Part shown: one piece after another, positions 1-7,477 of the stretch
How positions within the stretch are numbered: position 1 is the first letter of the stretch
Layout: each line of letters starts with the position of its first letter
NCBI GenBank assembly: GCA_946624065.1
Contig: CAMORT010000065.1
Coordinates: 1-11,087, forward strand
DNA from: F23-D06 sp002392325
Lineage (GTDB): Bacteria; Bacteroidota; Bacteroidia; Bacteroidales; WCHB1-69
Direction: 5' to 3'
Length of the DNA stretch: 11,087 nt
Translations under genes and position numbers: made by a program
The notes under the pieces: model-generated
The model's database searches: none
Told to the model about the DNA's origin: nothing
What the model saw: the letters and a program-made list of their open reading frames with translations, nothing else

Positions 1-51
1 TTAATTCATATAACAGAAACCAACATTGGGTCAACTTCTATATCATTACCT

Positions 52-86
52 AAAAAAAAGAACGGTCATTTGACCGTTCTTTTTTT
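52..86 (-). terminator. Bidirectional intrinsic terminator after the gapA-OMP unit
   Basis: An inverted repeat with arms at about 53-68 and 71-86 pairs almost perfectly around the core GAACGGTCA / TGACCGTTC. It is flanked by eight A on the left and seven T on the right, so read on either strand it is a GC-containing stem followed by a U run. It lies about 20 bases past the stop codon of the outer-membrane protein gene on the minus strand and most simply ends that transcript. The symmetry means it could also stop a convergent plus-strand transcript, but bases 1-51 show no gene I can support. Confidence 0.9.
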
Positions 87-106
87 GTCTATAGGGAAAA
101 CTTGAA

Positions 107-733
107 TTAGAATGTGTATCCAAGTTTAACCTGAATACCTCCGTTAAAGGCCTTTGAACGCTCAAGTTGATAGTGACCGGTGCCATCAAGCACATAGTGA
201 TTGATGGGATTGCTTCTCAAATAAAAGCCGGCTGCAAAAGAGAGGGCTTTGAATCGGAAACCGGAAGCAATAGTGGCATAAAGTCCGAAACCGGTTTTGT
301 ATTTGTCCGCTTCAGGATAATCGTAGATAGTCCCTTGATAATAATGTCCGTCATAACGATCATCGTAGTAGTCAAAGTTTCCGCTGAAGATGAACGTGGC
401 GCCGGCTGCGATGTTGACAAGGGGTTTCACAGACTTGCCGCGATCGAAATAGTGGCGGTAGTTCAAGAACATAGGAACGCCATGACCGGCACAAATATCT
501 ACGGAGTAGCCCAAACCAATACCAAGCAGATCCTGTGTGCGGTTGAAGAGGATGCTGTTCACGAGCACGCCTTCAAATCCGACATTGGTTTGCTGAGTAC
601 CGCCACCCAGGTAAAAACCGTACTCATTGATCATGTTATACGAGATCTTCTTTTCCTGATTTTCTTGGGCGGAAACGGAAAGCGTGGCGCACACCAACAG
701 TGCAATGGCCAATAACGACAATACTTTTTTCAT
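107..733 (-). CDS. Small outer-membrane beta-barrel protein (porin-like family)
   Basis: This 208-residue protein starts with a signal peptide: two lysines, a hydrophobic stretch to about residue 20, and a likely signal peptidase I cut after Ala22 (VSA then Q). The Cys at 15 is preceded by LLV and is not a lipobox. The mature part alternates aromatic and small residues in short strands (for example YRHYF near 92-96, NIAAGATFIF near 107-116) and ends in GYTF, a terminal Phe as in BAM-assembled barrels. A Tyr/Asp-rich stretch at about 121-150 looks like a surface loop. The length fits an eight-stranded outer-membrane barrel. It begins 36 bases after gapA with no promoter-like box between them, so it is probably read through from gapA. 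Ligand and function are not visible. The barrel call is an inference from signal peptide, strand pattern and C-terminus. Confidence 0.7.
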   Translation of the reverse strand: MKKVLSLLAIALLVCATLSVSAQENQEKKISYNMINEYGFYLGGGTQQTNVGFEGVLVNSILFNRTQDLLGIGLGYSVDICAGHGVPMFLNYRHYFDRGKSVKPLVNIAAGATFIFSGNFDYYDDRYDGHYYQGTIYDYPEADKYKTGFGLYATIASGFRFKALSFAAGFYLRSNPINHYVLDGTGHYQLERSKAFNGGIQVKLGYTF

Positions 734-769
734 TCTTAAAGAATTAAAAGATTGAAAAAGGAAATTTGA

Positions 770-1780
770 TTACAGTTTCACTGTTTCGTTCATGCTGCAG
801 ATGAGGTCAACGACTTTGTTGGAGTAACCAATCTCGTTGTCATACCAGGAAACCAGTTTCACAAAGTGCTCGTTGAGCATGATACCGGCGGTAGCGTCGA
901 AAATGGAGGTTCTCTTCTCGCCGAGGAAATCGGTGGAAACAACAGCTTCTTCGGTGTATCCGAGGATGCCCTTGAGTTCATTTTCAGAAGCTTTCTTCAC
1001 AGCGGCTTTGATTTCGTCGTAAGTGGCGGCCTTGCGGATTTTGCAGGTCAAGTCCACAACGGAAACATCAACGGTAGGAACGCGGAAAGACATACCGGTA
1101 AGTTTGCCTTTCAGTTCAGGAATCACGCGACCCACGGCCTTAGCGGCACCTGTGGAGGAAGGGATGATGTTGCCCAAGATGGAACGACCGCCGCGCCAAT
1201 CTTTCTTGGAAGGTCCGTCAACTGTTTTTTGAGTTGCGGTAGCGGCGTGTACAGTAGTCATAAGACCCTCTTCCAAACCGAAGTTGTCATTGATAACCTT
1301 TGCCAACGGAGCCAGACAGTTGGTGGTGCAGGAAGCGTTGGAAACGATGGGCTGTCCGGCATATTCCTTGTTGTTCACACCCATAACGAACATCGGGGTG
1401 TCGTCTTTGGAAGGAGCGGACATAACCACTCTCTTGGCACCGGCTTTCAAGTGTGCGGAAGCGAGTTCTTCAGTCAAAAACAGACCAGTGGATTCCACCA
1501 CATAGTCAGCACCTGCCTCATCCCATTTCAAATTGGCGGGTTCTTTTTCAGCGGTGACGCGAATCTTGTTGCCGTTTACCACCAGCATACCGTCTTTAAC
1601 CTCAACAGTACCGTTGAACTTGCCGTGCGTGGTGTCATAACGCAGCATGTATGCCATGTAATCCACATCCAAAAGGTCGTTGATGGCCACAACTTGAACA
1701 TCGTCTCTTTCTGTAGTAGCTCTGAAAACTAATCTTCCGATTCTACCAAAACCATTGATACCAATTTTAATTTTTTCCAT
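770..1780 (-). CDS. gapA: Glyceraldehyde-3-phosphate dehydrogenase, type I
   Basis: This cytoplasmic tetramer-forming enzyme oxidises glyceraldehyde 3-phosphate with NAD and phosphate to 1,3-bisphosphoglycerate in glycolysis, and runs in reverse in gluconeogenesis. The 336 residues match the family's usual length. Visible motifs are the Rossmann loop NGFGRIGR at 9-16, an Asp at 35 after the second strand (as in NAD-preferring enzymes), the active-site signature SNASCTTNC with catalytic Cys151, the partner His178 in TTVHAATATQK, the phosphate-binding region GGRSILGNIIPSSTGAAKA at 197-214, and SWYDNEIGYS near 311-320. No key residue is missing. It has its own promoter-like sequence upstream, reaching into the end of the glycosyltransferase gene. 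The symbol gapA is by family; the organism could carry other gap genes outside the window. Confidence 0.98.
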   Translation of the reverse strand: MEKIKIGINGFGRIGRLVFRATTERDDVQVVAINDLLDVDYMAYMLRYDTTHGKFNGTVEVKDGMLVVNGNKIRVTAEKEPANLKWDEAGADYVVESTGLFLTEELASAHLKAGAKRVVMSAPSKDDTPMFVMGVNNKEYAGQPIVSNASCTTNCLAPLAKVINDNFGLEEGLMTTVHAATATQKTVDGPSKKDWRGGRSILGNIIPSSTGAAKAVGRVIPELKGKLTGMSFRVPTVDVSVVDLTCKIRKAATYDEIKAAVKKASENELKGILGYTEEAVVSTDFLGEKRTSIFDATAGIMLNEHFVKLVSWYDNEIGYSNKVVDLICSMNETVKL

Positions 1781-1832
1781 AAGTTTTTATTTTATAAGAT
1801 TTTACGTTTGTATTGCTTGAATTTTCAGATTG

Positions 1833-1864
1833 CAAAAATAAGAATATTATTTTGAATTGCCAAC
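1833..1864 (-). promoter_or_regulatory. Bacteroides-type promoter for gapA
   Basis: On the minus strand, TATTTTTG at 1840-1833 matches the Bacteroides -7 consensus TAnnTTTG. Twenty bases upstream, GTTG at 1864-1861 matches three of four bases of the -33 TTTG element. Transcription would start near 1827, giving a leader of roughly 45 A/T-rich bases before the ATG at 1780. The -33 element lies inside the last codons of the upstream glycosyltransferase gene. Confidence 0.6.
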
Positions 1865-3070
1865 CTTTTTTCTTAGTTGGGATTCGTATTGGAAAAGTAT
1901 ATTTCGCACATCATCTAATTGTTTGACAGACAAATCTTTAAACAAAAAATTTGAAGTCATCCAAGCGGGCGTTTCGTCCGGAAGCCAGTGCATGATATTC
2001 TGGAAAAGGGCGTTTTCATCGCTTAAAATCTCATGTTGCCGTTGTTGTGTCCGCAAAAACTGCAGGATTCGGAGCCCGTCTGCCTTCTCGTGAAACGCTT
2101 GGATAAAGTGTGGCAGGTCTTTCACATTTTGCCGGATGGAATCCCAAAGCGAGATTTCGGTTTTGGCGTTGGATTGCAGAAAATCCAAAAATGGGGTGTG
2201 ATAATCCTGAGTAAACAATTGGTTTAAAATGCGATAGGTGTTTTCTATGGGTTCAAAGAGAGTGTAATGAAAGATGGGGTAACTGTCCCAAACCCCTTGG
2301 CTTCCTTTCAGCATGGCGGGACCGGTGCCGAAGTCCACGCGGGAGGAATAGCGCGCGGCGGGATAAACGCACTCCGTATTGTATAAACCAATAGCCGTCA
2401 TTTTGCGGAATTTCTGCATCAGATAGAAATCCTCCCCACTTTTCAAGGGTGTGATGCCGCCGATTTTGCGCAACGCCCCCGCGCGCATGGCCATCGCCGA
2501 TCCAATGGCGGTAAATCCGTACGGACTGCCAATCCGCAGCAGGTTTATGGCGTAGTTGCGCATGTAGAACTCGTAGCGCAAAATGGCCCTGTCGCGCGCC
2601 TCGTCGCCCGTGAGCGGATGGTAATAGGGCACCGCAATGGCGGGAAATTCCGGATTCTCCGCAAAATTCTCCGCAATGGACCGCAAATAACCAGGATGAA
2701 TGCGCGTGTCCGCATCCAGACTGATGAGGATATCATCGGATTGGGCGGTTTTTAAGATGGTGTCAAACAATACTTTACGAGCCCATCCAACACCGAAGTT
2801 CTTGCCTTTCCAGCCCTTTCCGGGAGAGGCGTAATCCAGAATATGCATCGACAGACCCTGAATGTTATTCAAAAAAGACAATAGGGCTTGGTTGTGGGAA
2901 CAAATATCGTGTTTTTCAGGCAGTTGCCAGAAATTGTCAGGTTGGTTTACGCAAACATAAACCTCAACGGGAAACTGAACATCCTGAATAGACAGGTCTT
3001 GCAGGGTAAGCGGCAGTTCCTGCAGTTCATCCATGGCCGGGATGGCCACGAAAATACGGGTGGCCGCCAT
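1847..3070 (-). CDS. Family 2 glycosyltransferase (GT-A fold)
   Basis: This 407-residue protein has a GT2-type N-terminal domain. It opens with IFVAIPAMDE at 6-15, the usual first strand and nucleotide-binding segment. The metal/sugar-nucleotide motif is DAD at 119-121 within LISLDADTRIHPGYL, and SGEDFYL at 211-217 resembles the ED catalytic-base segment of the family. The C-terminal 150 residues are helical and unassigned. There is no signal peptide or membrane segment, so it is probably cytosolic or peripheral. Donor and acceptor cannot be read from the sequence, and no polysaccharide cluster surrounds it. Its ATG overlaps the stop of the lipoprotein gene by one base (TAATG), which implies co-transcription and probable translational coupling. 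GC content is visibly higher in the middle (about 2300-2700) than near its 3' end. Confidence 0.85.
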   Translation of the reverse strand: MAATRIFVAIPAMDELQELPLTLQDLSIQDVQFPVEVYVCVNQPDNFWQLPEKHDICSHNQALLSFLNNIQGLSMHILDYASPGKGWKGKNFGVGWARKVLFDTILKTAQSDDILISLDADTRIHPGYLRSIAENFAENPEFPAIAVPYYHPLTGDEARDRAILRYEFYMRNYAINLLRIGSPYGFTAIGSAMAMRAGALRKIGGITPLKSGEDFYLMQKFRKMTAIGLYNTECVYPAARYSSRVDFGTGPAMLKGSQGVWDSYPIFHYTLFEPIENTYRILNQLFTQDYHTPFLDFLQSNAKTEISLWDSIRQNVKDLPHFIQAFHEKADGLRILQFLRTQQRQHEILSDENALFQNIMHWLPDETPAWMTSNFLFKDLSVKQLDDVRNILFQYESQLRKKVGNSK

Positions 3071-3447
3071 TATTTCACGGTCACCTTTACATCACGGGTG
3101 CGGATGGGCTCGTTGATGTTTTGGCGGGCATAGACGAACTTGAGGGTTTGCTCGCCTTTTTCCTTGGCGGTGAATTTCCAGAACAAATCGGAGGAGGCAC
3201 CCACCATGCCCTTGGGCGCATCGCTTTCGTAACGCTTTGCCACAGAGTCCACTACGGTAATCTGGTCGGAGTTGGCAAGCTGCCACCAGAAACCTGTGGA
3301 TGCGTTGGTGCGGAATTCAATCTCACAGGACTGGCCCACTTTGAGTTCCACTTCGTTGGTTTCCTTATTGACCGAAACCAATTTCTTTTGAGATTGGCAG
3401 CTGGCCATAATGCATAATAAAATGCTGATATACATTAACTTTCTCAT
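3070..3447 (-). CDS. Chagasin-like (I42) protease-inhibitor-fold lipoprotein
   Basis: This 125-residue protein has a lipoprotein signal peptide: MRKL, a hydrophobic run, then MASC with the lipidated Cys at 17. The residues after it (QSQKK) lack the acidic run of Bacteroidota surface lipoproteins, so it may stay in the periplasm. The mature domain resembles chagasin-like cysteine-protease inhibitors: NASTGFWW at 48-55 corresponds to the NPTTGY-type loop, GASSDLFWKF near 83-92 to the middle loop and strand, and YARQNINEP at 106-114 sits where the RPW loop is expected. The usual Arg-Pro-Trp is not kept, so inhibitory activity is uncertain. An in-frame TTG at 3477 would lengthen it by ten residues, but that would put a promoter box inside the gene and spoil the signal peptide; the ATG at 3447 is preferred. 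Confidence 0.75.
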   Translation of the reverse strand: MRKLMYISILLCIMASCQSQKKLVSVNKETNEVELKVGQSCEIEFRTNASTGFWWQLANSDQITVVDSVAKRYESDAPKGMVGASSDLFWKFTAKEKGEQTLKFVYARQNINEPIRTRDVKVTVK

Positions 3448-3466
3448 AATTTTATTTTTTACAGGG

Positions 3467-3474
3467 CAAAGATA
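3467..3474 (-). promoter_or_regulatory. Promoter -7 box for the lipoprotein-glycosyltransferase unit
   Basis: TATCTTTG (followed by C) on the minus strand is an exact match to TAnnTTTG. It lies 19 bases upstream of the chosen ATG at 3447. I find no good TTTG at the -33 position, so only half of the promoter is visible. The start would be about 15 bases before the ATG. Confidence 0.55.
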
Positions 3475-3500
3475 CAAAACAATTTTAAAGAATTGTGTGT

Positions 3501-4274
3501 TTAGAGGAGGTTAGCGAGTTTTTCGTAGTCTTGCACATCCAGTTGTTCGGCGCGTTTGGTGAAAAGAGGATCCGTGGAGACGAGTTCGGGCGGGAAGTTC
3601 AACGATTGCAGGGCGTTGCGCAAAGTCTTACGACGGTAATTGAAAGCGGTTTTGACCACAAGTTTAAATTTGGATTCATCACAATGCAGTTTCTTGTCGA
3701 AATTGCGGGTGAGCCGCACTACCGCCGACTTCACTTGTGGCGGCGGATTGAACTCGTAGGGTTCGACCGTAAACAGATATTCGGTATTGTAAAACGCTCC
3801 CAGCAAAACACTTAGAATGCCATATTGCTTGTTTCCCGCCTTGGCGGTTACCCGTTCCGCCACCTCTTTTTGGAACATGCCAACTACCTCAACGGCTTGG
3901 TCTTTATGGTCCAGAACCTTAAAGAGGATTTGGGAGGAGATGTTGTATGGGAAATTGCCTACAACCACAAAGTTATCGGGGTAGCGGCGGGCAAGGTCCA
4001 GTTGGAGAAAATCGCCAGAGATGAGGTCTTCACCCAACTGAGGAAAATGCTCTTGCAGATAAGCCACGGATTCTTCATCCAATTCGATGACAGAAAGGTC
4101 GGCAAAATGCTGTTGCAGAAGGAATTGGGTAAGCACACCCATACCGGGGCCTATCTCAAGTACATGTGCATCAGGAGTTTTCACCGCCTCGGCGATGCTC
4201 CGGGCAATATCCTCATTTTTAAGGAAATGCTGCCCTAATCTCTTTTTTGCCCGTACTTGTTCGTTGTTTTTCAT
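3501..4274 (-). CDS. rsmA: 16S rRNA (adenine-1518/1519-N6)-dimethyltransferase
   Basis: RsmA/KsgA uses S-adenosylmethionine to dimethylate two adjacent adenines in the 3'-terminal hairpin of 16S rRNA during late small-subunit assembly; it acts in the cytoplasm. The 257-residue length is typical. Motifs seen: KKRLGQHFLKN at 10-20, the SAM-binding loop VLEIGPGMGVLT at 38-49, the acidic ribose contact VIELDEE at 62-68, SGDFL at 86-90, and motif IV NFPYNIS at 107-113 (a common variant of NLPY). FQKEVAERV at 134-142 and FNYRRKTLRNAL at 211-222 are also characteristic. The ATG directly follows the TAG of the TPR gene (TAGATG, no gap), so the two are probably translationally coupled. The older symbol is ksgA. 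Confidence 0.97.
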   Translation of the reverse strand: MKNNEQVRAKKRLGQHFLKNEDIARSIAEAVKTPDAHVLEIGPGMGVLTQFLLQQHFADLSVIELDEESVAYLQEHFPQLGEDLISGDFLQLDLARRYPDNFVVVGNFPYNISSQILFKVLDHKDQAVEVVGMFQKEVAERVTAKAGNKQYGILSVLLGAFYNTEYLFTVEPYEFNPPPQVKSAVVRLTRNFDKKLHCDESKFKLVVKTAFNYRRKTLRNALQSLNFPPELVSTDPLFTKRAEQLDVQDYEKLANLL

Positions 4275-6146
4275 CTATTCAATCGTGTCGCCACGGAGCG
4301 CGCGATAGCGTTTGCGCGCTTCAATCACATATAAACTGCTGCTGTAGTTTTGGATCACTTTCATATAATATTCCATGGCTTTCGGAATATCTTTTAGGTA
4401 ATATTCGTACAGTTCCGCCAGTTTGAAAACGGCATCGTCGCCCAAAAGTTCACCGCCATGGCTCTCCTCAATCTTCTTCAAAAGCGCTTCCGCACCCAGA
4501 TAGTTTCTTTGTTTGATGTAGATGAGCGCTTTTTGGTAGAGAGCGTCGTCCACCAGTGTGCCGAAAGGAGAGAGTGTGATAACGGAATCCAGTTCCACCA
4601 ACGCTTGGTCGTCTTTGTTTTGGAAGATGAGGAAGTCGGCTTCCGCGAACTTTTTAAGAGGCAGATTAGTGGAGGGGTTGCTGAACAGCAGATAGGTGGT
4701 GTCGGCATCCTCTTCATCTTCCTCCTCCTCTTCCTGATTGTCAGAAATGAGCAATGAGAAATAGATGGCATCGTTGGCCACTAATTTGGAGGTGGCGGCG
4801 CTGAGCACATCAAGTTGGCTTTTGGCCCATTCAAACTCTCCAATGTAGAACGAGAGTTTCGCGTTTTTGTACTTGGCCTCGTTGCCTAACGCATCGTTGG
4901 GCATATCCTTGTCCACTTGCGAATAGTTCAGGGTGGCGTCCCATACATTGCCCATGTAAAGTTGCACATCGGCGAGGTCTATTTTGTATTGGTTTTTCTC
5001 CTTCGCGTCGCGCGTGTTGTTCATCGCCTGGTTCAGCAAATCGATGGCTTCCTGGGGCTTGTTGACATAAAAAGCCAGCAAGTGGGCGTATTTTCGGATC
5101 CAATCCATGGTGCCGGAGTGAAGTCCGTTTTCATTGAGCACCTTTTTAAAATCCTTCTCCAGATTCAGGGCGTCCACCAGTTTGACAGGCGAAGAGGAGA
5201 TGAGTTGCTGATAGCGGACATCCAGAATCTTCATCTTCGCTTGTGTGTAGTTGTGGGTCTCTTCCCCGCGGCCTATGATGTACTCTAACGCTTCAATGGC
5301 AGTGGTGAAATCGCGGTTGTCGGCGGCAAGACAAGCCAATTCATACACCTTGATGCCTTCGGTTTTCATCCGCTTGTCGATGGCCTTGGCCAAAACCAAA
5401 GCTTCGCCATACTCCTTGTGCAATTGGTTAATCCAGTACAGCAAAGTCAAATAGTTGAGGTTGTTGGGGTTTTTCTGCGAATATTTTTGGAGATTGGTCT
5501 TAACGGTGAGGTATTTTTGATTGTCCTCATCATCTTGTAACAGGTTCTGGATGGCGGTTTTAGCTTGTTCCAAATACTGCTGGTTGTTGTCATCTTTCAC
5601 CAATGCCAGCACCTCCTCAATGACTTTGTCGGTTTGATGGAGATATTGGTACAGGTTGATGAGTTCCTTTGACAGCAGTTGGGGGTTGTTGAGCAGGCGG
5701 CGGCCTTTTTGGATGGCTTCGATGGCATGATCGATTTTCATCCGGGAATAGAAGGCGCTGTACAGTTCCTGTACGGCGTACTCCTTGGCTTGCAGGTTTT
5801 TAAGGATTTCCTGATAGTTTTTTTCCGCTTTGGCATTGTCGCCGGAGCGCTCATAAATGTAACCCAAATCCACCTTGTAGCGCTGCACATTGGGGAAGTT
5901 CTTCACTTGTTTTTTCACCATCTTTTCGGCATCCGCGTAGCGTTCCAGTTCCAGCAGCGAGGAGTAGTAATAGTAGTAGGTGTAGGAAGATGGTTTTTTG
6001 GCGTGGATTTTTTCAAACAGGGTGATGGCCTTGTCGTATTCTTTGTCTTTATAATACTGCATAGCCAATTTCTCATCGTCGCTTTGTTGGGCGCAGAGCC
6101 CTCCAAGCGAGAAGAGCAGGAGCAGGAAAAAGAATACTTTTTTCAT
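4275..6146 (-). CDS. Secreted tetratricopeptide-repeat protein
   Basis: This 623-residue protein has a signal peptide (MKKVFFFLLLLFSLGGLCA, probable cut after Ala19; the Cys at 18 lacks a lipobox). The rest is helical with TPR-like helix pairs: clear ones at about 24-125 (for example EYDKAITLFEKI, DNAKAEKNYQEIL) and at about 545-615, where LAELYEYYLKDIPKAMEYY resembles BamD/CpoB-type repeats. The middle is a degenerate helical array. Oddities are a Tyr run at 57-61 and an acidic insert at 472-482 (Glu/Asp only, apart from one Ala) between two helical parts. It likely works in the periplasm or at the inner face of the outer membrane as a scaffold; its partner is unknown. It sits 8 bases after serS and abuts rsmA, so the three form an operon although its function does not obviously match theirs. 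Confidence 0.8.
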   Translation of the reverse strand: MKKVFFFLLLLFSLGGLCAQQSDDEKLAMQYYKDKEYDKAITLFEKIHAKKPSSYTYYYYYSSLLELERYADAEKMVKKQVKNFPNVQRYKVDLGYIYERSGDNAKAEKNYQEILKNLQAKEYAVQELYSAFYSRMKIDHAIEAIQKGRRLLNNPQLLSKELINLYQYLHQTDKVIEEVLALVKDDNNQQYLEQAKTAIQNLLQDDEDNQKYLTVKTNLQKYSQKNPNNLNYLTLLYWINQLHKEYGEALVLAKAIDKRMKTEGIKVYELACLAADNRDFTTAIEALEYIIGRGEETHNYTQAKMKILDVRYQQLISSSPVKLVDALNLEKDFKKVLNENGLHSGTMDWIRKYAHLLAFYVNKPQEAIDLLNQAMNNTRDAKEKNQYKIDLADVQLYMGNVWDATLNYSQVDKDMPNDALGNEAKYKNAKLSFYIGEFEWAKSQLDVLSAATSKLVANDAIYFSLLISDNQEEEEEDEEDADTTYLLFSNPSTNLPLKKFAEADFLIFQNKDDQALVELDSVITLSPFGTLVDDALYQKALIYIKQRNYLGAEALLKKIEESHGGELLGDDAVFKLAELYEYYLKDIPKAMEYYMKVIQNYSSSLYVIEARKRYRALRGDTIE

Positions 6147-6154
6147 GGTTGGGA

Positions 6155-7426
6155 TTAGTCGATGATGTCGAAACGAGTGTAAGGACGGAGTACTTCAGGC
6201 ACGATGATGCCCTTGTCGGTCTGGTAGTTTTCGAGGATGGCGGCGAGCACGCGCGGCAAAGCCAAGGCGCTGCCGTTCAGTGTGTGGGCTAAGCGGGTTT
6301 TGCCAGTAGCGTCTTTAAATCTCAGTTTCAAGCGGTTGGCCTGATAAGACTCAAAGTTGGACACGGAACTCACTTCCAGCCATTTCTGCTGGGCTTTGGA
6401 ATAGACCTCCAAGTCGTAGGTGAGGGCGGAGGTGAAGCTGATGTCGCCGCCGCACAAACGGAGCACACGGAAAGGCAGACCCAATTTGGTGAGCAAGCCT
6501 TTGGCGTAGTTGGTCATCTTCTCCAATGTTTCGTAGCTTCTGTCGGGGTGCTCGATGACCACGATTTCAATCTTGTCGAACTGGTGCAGGCGGTTGAGTC
6601 CGCGCACATCTTTGCCGTAAGAGCCGGCCTCGCGGCGGAAGCAAGCGGAGTAGGCGCAGTTCTTCAACGGGAAATCGCTCTCTTTGAGGATGACATCGCG
6701 GTAGATGTTGGTGACAGGCACTTCAGCGGTGGGGATGAGGTAGAAATTATCGACCTCGCAGTGGTACATCTGACCCTCTTTGTCGGGAAGTTGGCCGGTG
6801 CCGTAAGCGGAATCCTCGTTCACCATGTAAGGCGGTTGGATTTCAGTGAAACCGGCGGCCACAGCGCTGTCGAGGAAAAAGTCAATGAGCGCGCGCTGCA
6901 TACGAGCACCTTTGCCTTTGTAAACGGGGAATCCGGCACCTGTAATCTTGGTGCCAAGCTCGAAATCAATGATGTCGTATTTTTTCACCAACTCCCAATG
7001 AGGCATGGCGTCATAGTCGAAATTGGAGGCGTCGCCTTCGGTATAGACGATTTCGTTGTCCTCAGCACCTTTTCCCGGTGCCACCGCGGGACTTGGAAGA
7101 TTGGGCAGCAGCACCATCTTGTTTTGCAGCAGCACTTCCTGCTCTTGCAATTTGGCGCGGTCTGCCTTTTCGGTTTCTTTCAGCTCGGCCATGCGGGCTT
7201 TCAGCACTTCGGCCTCCTCGCGTTTGCCTTCTTTGAACAGTTGGCCAATCTGCTTGGCGCCTTGGTTCTGCTCCATGAGGTTGTCATCCAAGCTCTTTTT
7301 GAGGGTACGGTTGTCTGTATCCAGTTGACGAATCTCGTTGACCAGTTCAGTGGCATCGAAATTCTTGATTTTCAGTCTGTCAATTACTTCTTGAGGATTT
7401 TCTCTTAAAAGTTGTATCTGTAGCAT
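6155..7426 (-). CDS. serS: Seryl-tRNA synthetase
   Basis: This cytoplasmic class II synthetase charges tRNA-Ser (and tRNA-Sec where present) with serine, using ATP. The 423 residues fit the bacterial enzyme. The N-terminal part, about 25-105, is the charged helical coiled-coil arm that binds the long variable arm of the tRNA. The catalytic domain shows TAEVPVTN at 233-240 (serine-binding TxE), motif 2 at 263-268 (FRREAG) with GLNRLHQFDKIE after it, and motif 3 around LALPRVLAAILEN at 388-400. No expected element is missing. It has a -7 promoter box 20 bases upstream and appears to be the first gene of the serS-TPR-rsmA unit. Confidence 0.98.
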   Translation of the reverse strand: MLQIQLLRENPQEVIDRLKIKNFDATELVNEIRQLDTDNRTLKKSLDDNLMEQNQGAKQIGQLFKEGKREEAEVLKARMAELKETEKADRAKLQEQEVLLQNKMVLLPNLPSPAVAPGKGAEDNEIVYTEGDASNFDYDAMPHWELVKKYDIIDFELGTKITGAGFPVYKGKGARMQRALIDFFLDSAVAAGFTEIQPPYMVNEDSAYGTGQLPDKEGQMYHCEVDNFYLIPTAEVPVTNIYRDVILKESDFPLKNCAYSACFRREAGSYGKDVRGLNRLHQFDKIEIVVIEHPDRSYETLEKMTNYAKGLLTKLGLPFRVLRLCGGDISFTSALTYDLEVYSKAQQKWLEVSSVSNFESYQANRLKLRFKDATGKTRLAHTLNGSALALPRVLAAILENYQTDKGIIVPEVLRPYTRFDIID

Positions 7427-7446
7427 GGGTTCAAAAATTTAAGGCG

Positions 7447-7454
7447 CAAAGATA
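7447..7454 (-). promoter_or_regulatory. Promoter -7 box for serS
   Basis: TATCTTTG followed by C on the minus strand exactly matches TAnnTTTG and lies 20 bases before the serS ATG. No convincing -33 TTTG is seen. It sits in the 51-base gap after the repeat-protein gene, where I see no terminator hairpin, so some read-through into serS is possible. Confidence 0.55.
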
Positions 7455-7477
7455 TAAAAAATGCGGTGAAGTTGGTT

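Noticed and set aside
1..51. Possible end of another gene left of the terminator
   Set aside because: The stretch is too short and shows no recognisable coding signal on either strand.
167..715. Plus-strand open frame opposite the outer-membrane protein gene
   Set aside because: It is antisense to a gene with a clear signal peptide and terminator, and no promoter or start context supports it.
866..1732. Long plus-strand open frame opposite gapA (288 codons)
   Set aside because: It lies wholly antisense to an intact GAPDH gene. Its translation is low-complexity with no recognisable domain, and the frame is explained by the codon bias of the real gene.
3448..3477. TTG start giving a ten-residue longer lipoprotein
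   Set aside because: The extension carries the -7 promoter box and puts a polar stretch before the signal peptide. The ATG at 3447 gives a standard lipoprotein signal.
4478..4771. Minus-strand open frame of 97 codons inside the TPR gene
   Set aside because: It is a shifted frame within the TPR coding region, giving a Ser/Thr/Lys-rich nonsense sequence.
6548..7408. Plus-strand open frame opposite serS (286 codons)
   Set aside because: It is antisense to the complete seryl-tRNA synthetase gene, has no domain, and its Phe/Leu/Val-rich sequence is what reversed charged codons give.
7427..7477. Terminator between the YD-like repeat gene and serS
   Set aside because: There is a short T run on the minus strand, but I find no stable GC-containing hairpin in front of it.
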